This document shows positions 22,495 to 38,050 of a DNA stretch of 64,000 nucleotides, piece after piece. Every line of letters begins with the position of its first letter. Within the stretch, counting starts at the first letter, position 1. Under the pieces are notes generated by a model. It was not told where the DNA came from. It did no database searches and was given only the letters and a program-made list of their open reading frames with translations. The DNA is taken from contig NC_087155.1 in NCBI RefSeq assembly GCF_035594125.1, positions 11,179,192 through 11,243,191 of the forward strand. Reading direction: 5' to 3'. The DNA is from Scylla paramamosain (Eukaryota; Arthropoda; Malacostraca; Decapoda; Portunidae). The position numbers were made by a program, and so were the translations under genes.

Positions 22495-22819
22495 TCACAT
22501 CCATACCCTACAGTTCTTTCCATCATCATCCCATCAGATCTCTCATTTCTCGCTCACAACCGCCATTTTCTTCGTTCCCCCCAAGCAATGAACCACCACT
22601 TCGCCCCACCACAAGCAACAATGAAGCGAAATCCACAAAATCCATATCCATCAATGATCGACACGCCTTTGTCAGACTACAGGCGTTTGGCATCTGGCTT
22701 CCTCCTCTCGTCTCTTCAGTACAAAGAGAACATTCCCATCGAGGACTAGATCTGCCACCACGTACGTCCAATGCTATCAATAAAAAGGGGAAAAACTGTG
22801 AATTTACCCATAAAAAACG

Positions 22820-23029
22820 ATGCACTATCACTTGATTATCAGAAGATCCAATGAATTGACTAAGAAACGCCATAACGTCATAAATCTGTGAACATATATG
22901 CAGCTAATCTGGCTCTAATAAACACCATACAATCACTATATTATCAGAAGACCCAGTAAATTGAGTAAGGAACGCCAAAATGCCAGAAATCAGTGAGTAT
23001 GTAAAGAGTAGATCTGGTCCCAAGAAAAC
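22820..23029. repeat. Two diverged ~105-bp direct repeats
   Basis: Segments at about 22820-22924 and 22925-23029 share TTATCAGAAGA-CC, AATTGA-TAAG-AACGCC and AAATC-GTGA words in the same order, offset by 105 bp. Weaker echoes may continue to about 23450 in this A- and C-rich stretch. This is probably an old tandem array. No coding is evident. Confidence 0.5.
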
Positions 23030-23617
23030 ATGGTACCATCATCAATATCCTATCGAGAAATACATGGAATTTGTCCTCAAGAACCACGACACTAACAACG
23101 CACAGATAAACAAAACAGTGAATCTGACGTTAAGGAAATACCACCATAACAAAAGCTCATATTATCCTCCAAAGAACATCAAACTATTCAAAACACAGAG
23201 AAACTATCCCTAAGAAATACAATAATATAAAAAGAAACACAATAACATCACGAAAAAGAAAGCCTTCATTTCACCATACTAAAGCGATTAAAAAAAGTAA
23301 ACAAAACCACTTACACTGCTCTCCAAAACAACCATACCATTGAAAACTGAAAAATTATCTCCGAAAAACACTAAATTCCCCCATAAAAAAATTTAAAAAA
23401 CACCAAAAACCAATGACTTTCCACTATACTAACAACACACCATTAGGAAAAGAAGTGGGTTTGTCCCAAAAAAACTCAGGCAAGCCAACACCCTTCAGTC
23501 ATTAATCTCCGGGACTCGCAAATTGAGGAGACGCTGCACGGTCAAGTAAGGTCACCTGTGCCATAAATCCTGGCGGAGTGACCTCGTGCAGCGCGCCTCA
23601 GTGGCTACACCAGCGAA

Positions 23618-23664
23618 CCAATCAGGGAGGGAAGGTGGATTGACGTCACAACACAGTATAAAAA
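23618..23664 (+). promoter_or_regulatory. CCAAT - CRE - TATA cluster, candidate plus-strand promoter
   Basis: Within 47 bp on the plus strand are CCAAT (23618-23622), a perfect TGACGTCA (23641-23648) and TATAAAAA (23657-23664), in the order and rough spacing of a classical core promoter. Initiation would be expected near 23690, just before a CT-rich stretch. No plus-strand gene was recognised downstream. A product would be antisense to the giant intron of the NOS1AP-like gene. Confidence 0.4.
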
Positions 23665-23764
23665 CCTGAGAAATAGCGGTGTTTGTAAATAGAGTAGGAG
23701 GTCCTCTCTCTCTCTCGCTCTCGCTCTCACTCTCCCTCTTCTTCACTCTCTCTTTTCTTAGTAC

Positions 23765-24104
<340 letters not shown>

Positions 24105-25417
24105 AGCATACATAAATCACAATATAGCTTCCTTAACTAGCGTCAAATACCCCCAGCACAAAACACCTGCATGAGTAAGTGCCTTGTAACTTCCCTCCAC
24201 CTAATTATTTCCCAGTCAAGCCGCTCCCCACTCTCGGCAACCTCATAACCCCACTGCATTCCCCCTCCCAGACTGCTCCACTGCCAGAGACACCCTCATC
24301 GTGAACCCATTAGCTGATAACATCCTTGCTATACACACAATATCGTAACACACACTACATTACTACCTTCACAAGTTCTCTCGAATACCGTGCTCTTAAA
24401 CTGTTTCTTTGTTATTATGACAAAGGAATGATTTCTTAGTTAATTCCTAAGTTGTTTGATGCACGATTTTTAAATACGTTTCTTCTATTGTATTTATCGA
24501 AGTGCCTTGTCCTTGTACACGTTGGCGGCTATGGACTATATCTTTTCTACTATCACATACTCCATAACACATCTTTTTCTCATGGTGTTTATACTAACCT
24601 CCCAAATACCACCGGTATGTCATAGGTACATCTTATACAGTGCAGTCGGGCCACATAAAAACTCCGCATGCCTTTTAGATGTTGGCGATTATGGAATTAG
24701 GCACCTTTCCTTTTATTATACACACTGCTATTTGGTACAGTTTTCCTTAATTACTTATTACTCCGAGACATGTTTACTTCTACAGTCGCCTCCAATCTTT
24801 AAACCAGGTAGAAAATGAAAAATCTATTCTCTTTCATGTCTAGCCCTCTCGTAGATGCTTACAAAGATTTGTTGCACTGCTTCTGGTGATATTAATTGTT
24901 TCGTATCGCAGTGAAACGGTTAATAAATACAACCTCTCGTCACATTACTCAAACTAACCTCCCGAGTGCCACAGCTATATCACAGGTACGTCTATACAGA
25001 ACAGTCGCACCTCGCAGGAACCCCACAACCCCCCTTCTCGCAGCGCCTTCTGTCAATCAATCAGTGAACTACGGGGAGAGTCACCGCGCCTCTGCCAATA
25101 CTCCTCCTTATCCGCCACACCGCGCCCTTCAGCCGAGCCTCTCCCTGTAGTAGTCTCGGTGTATGTAAGTGGAGTAAAATATTTCATCACAAGTAAAAAT
25201 GTCTCTCTCCAGGGTATTTTTGCCGCGAGCTGTTTCTTTTGGCACAGAAGGGAGGACCTAAATGACTCGTAAACAGGGAGAGAGAAGAGGGAAGGAAGGA
25301 AGAAAGGCTAAAAAAAGATGAGAGAAGGAGGAAGATTGGGAAGAAGAGGTTCGGAAGTGAGGCGAAGAAATGCGTGAAAATATTGAAAGTGAGTGTGTAA
25401 ATATTACCTGAAAATGT

Positions 25418-25537
<120 letters not shown>

Positions 25538-25960
25538 ACACACAAATAATTCTACCAAAATAGAGACAAAGACACTGACACAAATACAACTAAACAAATA
25601 AATATATGCACAAAGAAAAAAACACACAATTAAAAGAATAATAATAAGAAAAAAAAACAGTATCTTCTGCAGGACAAAAAGAATAAAAGAAGAAGAAAAA
25701 GTAAAGAGGATTAAATAAAGTCTCCTCTTCCTTGCTTGTTCCTCTCCCTTTCCTGCTGCGAGAGAGGAACTGAGGCACAACTTCCTCCGCACTGTGCTTG
25801 TCTAGAAGGTATATTATAGATGTTGTCGCCCTCCCGGACCTGCAGCAGCTGCCTAGTTTATTTCCAACGTCATTTATAAGAAGGCTAATATTGTGCTATT
25901 CATTAACTTGATTCTTGCACTTCTGGGGAGTCTGGCTTCTTCAGTCATGCATTTTGCTTT

Positions 25961-26200
<240 letters not shown>

Positions 26201-27664
26201 CGTCTTATCAAGTGAAGCGGCAGCCGGCCAGGTCGTCCCGCTGCTGACAGACACACAAGCGAAGGAAAAACACAGTAGATGGCGGCCAGATACGGAGACA
26301 GGCTAATGTTCCTCCCATGACAAAAGTCTCGTGTCTCTCCACTTTATTGTATCCTTGCCTTTCATTCCCGTAGCTTATTAAATTGAATATATTTTTCCCT
26401 GGTCGCAAATTAATTTATCAGCTTATGAGTATTATGGTTTATTTCGTTAAGTGCTCAGTGCGTAAGTCATATATTATATCGTCTTAAAATTGTTAACTTG
26501 TTCTTCTTTCTGTCTTATATGCTCCTTTACGTATTTTTTTTTTTTTTTTTACGCACGGTTTGGAAATGTGAAAAAGTGTGCGGTAAAATTAGTATTCAGA
26601 AGGAGGCGGGGAAAGTTATTATCAGACCAAGCCTCCTCGTACCATATTCTTCTTTGACGTTGTAATTGTATTTAGTTTATCTTGTTTTTTTCCTCCTCAA
26701 AGTTGTGGGGTGACTATATACATTTTTTTTTTTTTCATACAATATCGTACTTACTATTTTAGCAGCTTTTACACTCCATTTTATCTTTCGTCCTCACTCT
26801 GTTTTGGCTCCCTTAGGTATATTTATCTGTTCTCTGCTAAGTTTGTTTTCAACCGGGACGCCCTTGATCCTCCCCACCACTACTGTTTCTGTGTCACTTG
26901 CATCATCCATCCCAATCAAGGTGAAACAGTGTACATCTCGAGAAGTGAAGCTGTAACCATGAACAACGCAAGCTTATTTACCCGCCACCACTTCAAAAGG
27001 TTTTTACAATGTGTTTCTCTATCTCGCTCTTCGTCTCGGAATTTACTGCGGAACATTAGCATTCAGTATATTTATGGTCGTCTGAATGAATAACTAGGTG
27101 CACTTTCCCCCTCAGGTATATAGTAGTATCGCCACCGACGCCATCAACACTACTACCTCCATCACTGTCTCAGCCGCCGCCGCCGCCGCTACCGCCGCAG
27201 CCATCGTCACTGTACACAACCTCTTTAATACAAAATTTCATAGCCTTTCCCACGATCCCATAATCACAACCTCACCCATCACCATCACCGTCGCTACCTC
27301 CACAATCACAAGAACTGCAAATAAACGAACCTTTCGCTGTGAGATCTTTACGGCATCTCGCCAAAAATAAGAAAATAAGAAGTTTTTTTTTTTTTTTTTT
27401 TCTTATCTAGAGATTTCATTGTGTTCGTTACATTTTCTAGGAGGATTTATTTATTTTTTTCTTTACATGATGATTACAACTATTTTATCAGGCGCTTCCA
27501 AGGTTGCGTTAGTGTAATGCCGCACGCAGCACACGTAGCCTCGGTGGCCAGCAGTGCTCCGGCAACCAGGAAACCTCCTCAGGGAATGAGTCATTAAGGA
27601 ACATACAATAACAACACACGAAGAGAGTCTGAGCTGATGCACAATCACGATCCTGCCTTATTGG

Positions 27665-27665
<1 letters not shown>

Positions 27666-27728
<63 letters not shown>

Positions 27729-27749
27729 TTACTACTACTGCTGCTGCTG

Positions 27750-27816
<67 letters not shown>
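27666..27816. repeat. (ACT)n microsatellite with CTG interruption, ~150 bp
   Basis: A long (CTA)n with four CTG units in the middle (about 27739-27750). Confidence 0.95.
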
Positions 27817-28509
27817 CATTACGCTGCTACTGCCACTACCACTAGTGCTACTACTTCTGGCATCAACTCTACGTAGTACTGCTGTTGTTTATTTATTTTT
27901 TTCTACTTCGCTATATAAATACTACTACCACCACCACGAAAAAATGTCTTCACTATTTACTTGCTGTTAATTCTTAAATCACGTCAGTTACTGTAGATAA
28001 TTCCGTCGCTCCTATTTTTGTCTCATTAACGAAAACAAACGCTCAAACATCGCCAAGCCAACGAAACCGTGGCCACTAATGAACGCCACGGAGGAGGCCG
28101 CGTGAGGAGGCACTCACCGCAGCCTCCACCACCACAGCGTCATAATCACCACCAATAATAGAAAAGAGGAAGCGTGAGGAGTGAGATGATGTAGCCTCCA
28201 GCACCACAATGCCAGCAACACACGCCACACAACCCCTCCCACCACATCTCCTTCCCATCACAACACCATCTCTCCCTCCCTAAAACATCACGCCCCTCTC
28301 TCCCTCACATCACGCCTCTCCCTTTCTGTATTTATATACGCACACGGAGAGTCGCCAAGGGAAGGCCAAAAAAGTCACTCGAGCCATTTTTACGAAGGAA
28401 AATAATAACAAATCTACTACGTATGTAGCACCCGAGCTTTGGCTGTAAGGTGTAGTGGCTGATAACATTTGCCTGCGCCGGGTAGTAGCATTAATAGTAG
28501 TAGTTGTAA

Positions 28510-28510
<1 letters not shown>

Positions 28511-28587
<77 letters not shown>

Positions 28588-28600
28588 CAGTAGTAGCAGT
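28511..28600. repeat. (AGT)n microsatellite, ~90 bp
   Basis: (GTA)n with AGC interruptions at the right end. It is the complementary unit of the (ACT)n about 0.8 kb to the left. Confidence 0.95.
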
Positions 28601-29328
28601 AGTATGGGGCAGGTGGCACCATGTAGACTTACGTGATGCTTCATTTGAATGCGTGTTCCCTCCCAACATGCGGCAGAGGTCCTGGCACACTTGGCACCGA
28701 ACAACAATAGTAAGGCACACAGTCGAACAAATACACCTGTATGTACGAATATACCACAATGAGAAAATCCATCACATAAAATTTATAAGTTTCTAGATGG
28801 CATTTTGGAGATGACTCCGCTCTGGTGAACCACAGTAAATCCCGTCTGTTGTGGCCTCTCAAAGTGCCTTTTATTGGCATTAAAAAAAGGCCAAGATCCC
28901 ATCCCAAAGCCATGATCTTCCCACGTCTCTCCTTGAAATTATGCACTCGTAAATTATGATCCAATATGCAATCTGAGAAAGTTCCAAACTGAATTGAGGC
29001 CACGTCCACACCTTCATCCATTATTTCGCACATGGAAGGCAACTGTGATACGCCAATATTCAATAAGCGGTCAGCAGCCACAATGGGTCACGCGCTGCCT
29101 CTGTCCTGTGATGGCCGTCGCGCACGTCACCACCGGTCGCCGTGATGCCCTATAGGTGCATTGCGTCGCGCCGCACCTTAACTCCCTAATTATACTTGGC
29201 GACAACATCAAAGCCGCAGGCCACGACACATCCACCTCGCGCCGCAACCCGACCGCAACTCCATCACATTAACTTTAAAAGAAAAAATAGGTCGCAGGTA
29301 GCCGTCGCAGCAGGTAAGTTGGGCCGAG

Positions 29329-29336
29329 TGACGTCA
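29329..29336. promoter_or_regulatory. TGACGTCA site in CpG-rich intronic stretch
   Basis: This perfect CRE palindrome lies in the giant intron. About 15 bp before it, on the plus strand, is a splice-donor-like CAGCAG followed by gtaagt. The surrounding 29.05-29.35 kb is richer in CpG than its neighbours. Function is unknown. Confidence 0.25.
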
Positions 29337-29442
29337 TGAGCGGTGTTCCATTTTCGCCTTACTCTGAGCCGAGAGAATGATGTCAGAAACTGTTCTAACT
29401 TAGCGGGGTACAATCATGTCCTCCACTGTTGCTCCAAGGGAT

Positions 29443-29598
<156 letters not shown>

Positions 29599-30276
29599 TT
29601 AACTGGTCTTGAAACTTAAATTTATGGCGTGTTATCTCAAGAAATAAAAAATTTTCCACTCAGGTAAGTAAGATCTATAGAACGATAATGTACTAATTCT
29701 TTTCTGCCCCGGGGAGAGAGAGAGCCAGAAAGATGAATGGAGAAGAAAAAAATGCCCTGCTGTCAAAGAATGAGACGAATTGTACCATCGATTGGTTAGC
29801 AAGACGAAACAACTGTAGTAGAGAACCAACGAGGTGCACCCTCTCGTCCTTCCCTTGCTCTAAATACTACAACTCGTGCCGTCCTCAGCCGATGTCCCCT
29901 TAACACCCAGCCCGCGGACACTTAGACGAACAGCTACAAAAAGTGCCGCCCTTTGTGCATGTGCTTCCGTATATCTGTGTCCACACTCGCCTTCTTTACG
30001 ACGCTGCTGAGTGCCAAGTGGGGAATGTTCCGCGCTCACTGCACGCGTCACTCGGTCGGAGTAACATCGCCTGCACTTAGCCCCGTGGCACATGGTACGT
30101 GGTGTGGTGTTACTGGCAGCCTTCACAAAATGAAGTGCAGAGGGGATTAGAATCAAGGAAGCTTCTCAAGGCCAAATATAAGGTAAGGGAAGTTCCATAT
30201 GAAACGTGTCCGCGGCTGGCATGTTAAGACTGCTTCAAGGTGGTGTATGTCAGAAGTACGCAGGAATACGTGTGTG

Positions 30277-30279
<3 letters not shown>

Positions 30280-30346
<67 letters not shown>
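30280..30346. repeat. (CT)n microsatellite
   Basis: A pure repeat of about 67 bp, followed by ordinary sequence. Confidence 0.95.
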
Positions 30347-30350
<4 letters not shown>

Positions 30351-31801
30351 CCAAGCAAACTAAAAATTTCTCTCTTTGAAAAGGAAGAAAAGATAAGCAC
30401 CCAAGTAAACATAACACACCAACACCATTATGCAAACACATCTCTGCAAGGAGGCTGCCCTGCCTGCCCATGTCCCATCCTCGCGCTCCTCCACGCCCCG
30501 CCCGCATCTCACCTTCTCCGCGACAGAGCGAGAAGGGCGGCGACAGGTGATCACAACGCGGCAGGTGAGTAAGGTGAGGGGTGAGGACCGTGAGTCACCA
30601 GAGTGCTAGACGGGGATTAATAAGACGACCTTCGGCCAAGAAATGGGTGGTCGTTAGGGGAGTGGTGGAGGCGCTTGCAGTCATGATGTGTAGCGTGGGG
30701 GGCCTGCGCTCCTCTGGGCCCTATACTCCCCTTACCCCGCGTCTGAGGGTACTTCCGCGTCAATACTGTCTATAATTATCTCGATAAGGACCCTCGACTC
30801 CACTCATAAACATCGCAAATACTTTCCTGTATCGCCAATCTTTACGCGTTTATTTTGCTTGCAGCTCCTTCCCTTCCCTTCGCCCATACGTCACACTTTG
30901 CTCTCGATATTACCTTCTTGTGATTATCATTTACCTGATTTGATTTATACCTATCTGTACCGAACATCAACCTTCCTTTAACTTTTTGTGCTTAGTAAGA
31001 CACATGGAGACTCGTAATGGCAATATTAGCTTCACATGATAAGCTGCTGATTGGCTGCCTGTACCTTTCATCCCACCTCGCAAGATACATGTTCTGGCCA
31101 GCGCTCCGACCCGCAGGTGCCGAGAGAGTCTCTCTGAGGTTGGTAGGGTGCGTGCAGGGCTGTAAGGCGTGGGCGAGTTGTGAGCCGCGGCGTGGCGTGA
31201 GTAAGAGCACGTTTGGATGTGTAGAAGGCAGAGGAAACAAAATGTGTAAAGCAACATAAACGTGTACCGTGGGTGATTGGGAGAGGAGAAACTGTGAGTG
31301 TAGTGGTTAAGGATAAATGGCTCGTATAATGAGGAAGGTGGGACAGTGGTGGGCGGGGCATAGTGAGGCACCTTTAATATTACTCACGTGCCAGCTTTTG
31401 TTGTTGTTGCTTCAGCCTCTACGCACATACACATAAATACCCTTTTCCAGCGGTATCCTTGCAATATATGGCAGACTGAGATATATTCTTCCTTCTCTGC
31501 TCAAACACCCTAATCCTTGACATACGAGTCCCAGTGTCCGTATGGTCGGGTATAGGCATTTGTAGAGTAGAATTTATAATCAGTCCCTCCTTCAGGCAAA
31601 CACTTCTACGTACGCCTCCCGCTCAACGATGATGAAACTGTTTTAAAACTCTTAAGCTCTCACCAAATCCCATCACGTGATCTCTTGAGAATTAATTGAC
31701 ATTTAGCAAAGCCTACTTATTTCTCCCTCAAGAACTTTAATGCGAAATGATTAACGGTAATTACACGTCCACTTAAGAAAGACATATGTAAGCGAGTTGA
31801 A

Positions 31802-31803
<2 letters not shown>

Positions 31804-31893
<90 letters not shown>

Positions 31894-31944
31894 GTGTGTG
31901 TGCGCGCGCGCGCGTGCGTGTGCGTGCGCGCGCGCGTCGTGCGC
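31804..31944. repeat. (GT)n passing into GC-alternating sequence
   Basis: (GT)n with two interruptions runs into GCGCGCGCGCGTGCGTG. The whole stretch of about 140 bp is almost perfectly alternating purine-pyrimidine and has high Z-DNA potential. Confidence 0.95.
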
Positions 31945-32941
31945 AAATATATTAAGCAGCGGAAAGGAGTTAAACTTATAGATAAACATCAAACGCAGAG
32001 CCGTTTCGCTTCAGATGGTAAGACGTACTGAGCATGCTGGGGACGAGTGGCGATGAGAAGGGCAAGGCGTGGAAGATGGAGGCGGTGGAGGCGGGGCGTG
32101 GGGCGATTGAGGAAGAAGAGGTCTCACGCCACTGAAGCAGAGGATCAATCGGCATTGTTAGCATGTCGAGGGTCATAATGAAGAAGGGTTTTGGCGCGCC
32201 AGGGGACGGGGACTGCGGCGCACTGGTTGCTCTAGACAGTTTGGGGCAAACGAGAGTTTGTGCGTCTCTCATGAGAAACAACGATGAGTGCCAAGCAGCG
32301 TCGCTCCACCAGACGCTCAGCCAGTGCCATGTAAAACTGATACTGTCATACGCAGCATTGTAGTGCCATTGATATCTTTGTCAAGTAAAGACAAATCGAC
32401 TATCTCAGGGGTTAGAAGATTTATCTGCACCATGAGACTGGCACCAGTGGTGGGCGACATTGTCTTTCTGCTAAAAAACTGGCTTGGCAGAGCACGGCGG
32501 GTGTTGGCAGCATGCAGGCCGCGACCCACACACGATGTAAGTCATCAAGGGGGTGGCATCGCGGCACAATAGGGGGAGGCAGCGCCCCACTGCCCGTGTT
32601 GCCTTACGCTCACCCCGCCCACCAAGGCCGAGGTCTCATCTGTGGCCTGACACCCGATCTCACGCAAACACCAGTCTCTCCGGGATTTCCACATTCACAG
32701 TATGGCTGGCGGCGAGGCAGCGACGCCGCGGTGATGCTTGCGCGTCATGATGATCGGAGAGAGTGGTGGGTGGTGCGGTGGTGTTGGTGCACGTGGAGAG
32801 GCGCTTCATTTCCGCCCACCCGTACACCGTCTGGCAGGATCAGGTCACTGAGGTTCGCTATCTTTAGATTCTGTAAAAGTCTTGACAACTGCTACTCATT
32901 CCGGCCCTCGTTCACCACCTTGTGATATATGTCTTTCGCAA

Positions 32942-33058
<117 letters not shown>

Positions 33059-35145
33059 TTTTTTTTTTTACCACAGGTCACTACTATACTGTTGAACTAT
33101 AATGATAAGTTATTTCTATGTCCACTCAACACTTGCAAAAGCCTTTCATATAAAAGCTTGCTTAAATATCTTCAAACGGATATGCGTCGCATGTAGCCAA
33201 CAAATATATGAATTAATTATTCTACAAACCTAATAAGATATAATGAGTCACCTAAATTTTCTTTGGAGTGATCTGATTGTCATTGACCTAAATAGCTAAC
33301 GTCAATGATTGAATAAAACATTGTGCGTTGAAATTTACCGCACAACGAATCAATTTACTGTGCTATCACTTGTTCATTGTTAGCTGGCAGTCCTTTCCGT
33401 CACTCACACTGATCAAGGCGTCGTTACCGTAACAAATGGTGGGACGGTCTGACAAATACCTTGGCCCGTGATTGGCTGTGTGGGGAATGGTCCTGCTGTA
33501 AGACCACGGCCCTCTGAAATGGAAGACCTTTCTTACTGATGAGGGAAAAGAAATATTGGTAAACGAGGACAAAGGGAGAAAAATGAGGAGAACGCCGTGT
33601 TTTTCCCTGGGAGCTAAGATTGAGGAACCATAAGAGTGCAGTGAAGAGCAAAATCTGGTAATTCAGAAATACGGTGGAGATTCCTAGAAAGCAAGTGTGG
33701 CGTCTTGCCTTTGTCGAGTGAGATTCCGGGCGAGAGTGACGGAGATAAAAGAGGGAGTGGCCGAGGTTGCCTCCCGTGCCAGCAGCGCACCTCCAAGTCG
33801 TGCTGTTGTGTTGGCGTGCTTGTAAATCTTCCTCAAAAGTTTGTAGTGAAGAGCAAGATTTTCACAAAAGAAATAGGATGCAGGCTTTGCTTCTCTAATT
33901 AACCTCATTTTGCACTTGTCTGTGGCTAAACTGCACTGTGTTGAGATCTAGCCCCGCTTTTCCTAAGAGGCATATGTATCAAAAGCAAACCTGAGAAAGA
34001 AAAAAGTGAGACAATGGAGTGACGGGAAAACATTACAAACTTTTTTTCTCGTGAATAACATCAGCCCGCGGGTCCGTTCTGCTCAGTGGCCATGATTTAA
34101 TGTGTCATCAGGAGCAGAAAAACACACCGAGCCTCTCCACCTGCAGGAATGGACACCTCCCCCTGCCCCTTCAGACTCACATTAGTTTTCACGCCCAGCC
34201 AGCGAGACGTGTCACATAAATCACAGGCGCGGCGTTGACAATTTCACACATCTTCCCTTAGACCAGTGAGCGACGCGACATGAGATGCTGGACGTCCTCT
34301 ATTCAGGTGCTCACCGCTTCTCCGAATTCAAGTCCGGCATGTTGGCGATTATTTTTCCGTAAGAGATTTTATTGGATAAAAGAGCTGTTGTGACAGGTAT
34401 TAGAAAAGTGGTAAACAACATTGTTTTCTGATTTTTTGGTTCACCCATATTTTATTTTTGGGAAATGGCATGATGAGTGGGCTTTTCTTTCATCCATTAT
34501 TTTCATTATTGGTCATTCCTCCCCGATACACTGAAAAAAAAAAAAATCTAAAAGCAAGCAAAACCCGAAATCAGACACGTTTATTTTCCTTATTTCAAGT
34601 TTTCAACTGCCGCTTCTTTAAAAAAACCGCTAAGCTCCTGTGATAGATACTCGAAAAAGTAGTTAAGATTTTTTATATATATTTTTTTTTCCACCTCAAG
34701 ACGCAAACACAGGCCACCACAAAGAGAAAAAAAAAAAAAAAAAAACAGATAAATATGTTCCTCAACCGCCGCTTCACTAAGAGCCAGTTCACTCCCAGCG
34801 CAGCGGTAAGGGCAGACATTTACTCCACTCCCAACTCGGCCGTGCTTGATACACAAAGTTTCCTCACTTAGCGAACACTCTGCACCTCATCGCGGCGGCG
34901 GCCAAGGCTCCTCACAGGGCGCGCTACATCCCTCACCGCGCTGTTGGGGCTCCACTAGTGTCTCATTCAACCAAACTTTACCCCCAGAAAAGTCTAAGTA
35001 AGTTACCTCGAAGTCATAGAGCGCAGTTTTCTTAAGTGAGAAGTGTGGCTGCCTCTGGCTTCCTCCGGTATATATTCCTTTCCAAAAATATATATATTCG
35101 AAATGACGTCTCACAAAGTTGTCGAAGATGAAATAGCATGACAAT

Positions 35146-35249
35146 GAGGAGGAGGAGAGAAGAGGAGAGGAGAGGAGAGGAGAGGAGAGGAGGAGGAGGA
35201 GGTAGGAGGAGGAGGAGGAGGAGGAGGAGGAGGAGGAGGAGGAGGAGGA
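35146..35249. repeat. (GGA)n/(GGAGA)n purine tract
   Basis: AGGAGAGG units pass into pure GGA. The 104 bp are almost all purine on the plus strand (one T). Confidence 0.95.
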
Positions 35250-36084
35250 CTGATTGATTTAATTTATTTGGTTCACAGTTAATGCATCTCTCAATCATAA
35301 TGCAACATCGTATATCTTCCTTTCCCAATACCAGCAGTTCTTTTTGTCTTATTTCAAGAAGGATCGATACTCCGTTCACCTCACAAATAAATAAACACAA
35401 AAATAACAAAGTTAATTTTCCCTCAGCACATTAATTAAATTTACAAACAATGGTTCAATACTTTCTTCAGTAAATACGCCATTTCCTTTTGGTTATCTCT
35501 CTTAAATGGAAAATTATCCGTCCCTCTCCTATAACTTCCCTAATGTAATTTCACCGCTGTAACTCTTCCCCCTCTCCTCCTATATCATCCTTACGTTCCT
35601 TAAATAAATTTTCCCCCACTCGTATTTGCTTATTCTCTCGCTGATAAGGTTCCTGAGACGCGCCCAAGAAGTGTAAAGCAGCAACTCGTAAGCAACAAAT
35701 CAGAGAAGGGTCTGAAACGCTTGGAAATGTTACGCCCTCCTTTGGGAGTCTTTCGTCAGGGAGGCAGCAGCGCAAGGCTCTTCTAGATACGAAATTCCTC
35801 CAGGACTTGGCAAGATAGCGATAGAAACTGGAAAAGTTCAGCAACTCTGGATTCGACGTTCTTTTTTTTTATCTACTTCTTTTCCTTGCCAGATTTCTTT
35901 GAAAATTTCGCTGGTAAAAGTAACACAATACTTTTATTAGTCAAGCTGAGGCAACGTTTTCCCTCACCTCTCCGCTGCTCCTCCCCAGTGTTGTATTCAT
36001 GTCTTTCTCCTACACCCACCTTCTTTGCCACTCTTCTTATCCCTCCTTTCCTCTGTTCTCTTTCTTCGCATTTCCGCTCCCCCC

Positions 36085-36088
<4 letters not shown>

Positions 36089-36181
<93 letters not shown>

Positions 36182-36318
36182 GCTTCCTTCATCCCAATTC
36201 AACGAAAGGGAGTGATAAGCTTCAGTCGCGACGAAAACATAAATAAAAGATAGAGACGGTCACTCTTTTTCTCAGTGACGCAGCCTACGAGGAGTTAAAA
36301 GGGATTGAGGAAAGGAGA

Positions 36319-36413
<95 letters not shown>
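36089..36413. repeat. (CT)n 36089-36179 and (CA)n 36321-36413
   Basis: Two pure dinucleotide tracts of about 90 bp each, separated by 141 bp of ordinary sequence. Confidence 0.95.
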
Positions 36414-36416
<3 letters not shown>

Positions 36417-37004
36417 ACGATGCAAAATAATCCTCCAAGACGCGCGTTTCGTCTGAAGGATCAAGCAGAATAGTTTTGCATGAGTGAGTACACTTAGTCC
36501 CCTGAGGAGCACTTCCTTTCAATCACCACGCCTTGCTCCTCGCGTCGGCACCAACTTGCTATGTTCGTCCACACTCCACCACTGGGATTCATCGCTCCAT
36601 CACCAAGAGGGAAGGAGTAGGGAGAGGGGAGCTTTCATCGTCCTCCTCCACTCTCCTCCACTTCCCTCTCCCCCTCAATCATCTCCTTCCGCAGCTTCAT
36701 TCTCCTTTTACATGTTAATCTGTCTGTTATTTATACGTTTCTATTGCAATCCTTTTCCTTTGTCTCGCGTACACGTGTCCTCGACATTAATTAATGTTAT
36801 CAGGGTTCGCTGGTAATTATATTCCTCGTTGTTTTCTTTTCCCTTTTTATTTTTCATGTTGCTTAATTTAATTCCACCGTCTCGTGTGTTTTGAAATGCC
36901 TCATTTTAAGTTCTTTCGTTACCACATGTTCATAATATTTTGAAGAGGAACTACAAAAAAAAAAAAAAGAGACAAACTAGATTTCCTCAGGGAAGCAAAA
37001 TAAC

Positions 37005-37251
<247 letters not shown>

Positions 37252-37643
37252 TGCGCACTAAACCTATTTTCCACCAGATTGTGCCTACCCTATTAGCCAT
37301 CAGCCTCACTTTCCTCCCCAGTGAACCCAAGTCCTCCAATAGTAAACTCAGCCCAACTGTGCCCATCAGTCTAACCTTCCGCCCACCCACGGCGCCCTTC
37401 CGCTTCATCCGCCAAAGCGAGTCCATTCAGCCATAATGACTCCTAGTACGCAATAAACAAGGGTAATTATAGGATATAAGTGTTGCCTTGGCAGTGGCGG
37501 AGGATGTTTACTCTCGAGTGACAAGGCAGGGGCGGAGGAGTGACGGGAGGCGTGGAGGAGTGAAGGGCTGAAGGGAAAGCTGTCAGGTGAAGGGTGAAGG
37601 AGGAGGCATGGCTGTGATTCCTGTAAGGGGACATTGTGAGGTT

Positions 37644-38050
<407 letters not shown>

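Noticed and set aside
28641..29081. 146-codon minus-strand frame that is not low complexity
   Set aside because: It has no ATG at its start, an in-frame stop just upstream, no good acceptor and no recognised domain. Probably a chance frame, though a transposon fragment cannot be excluded.
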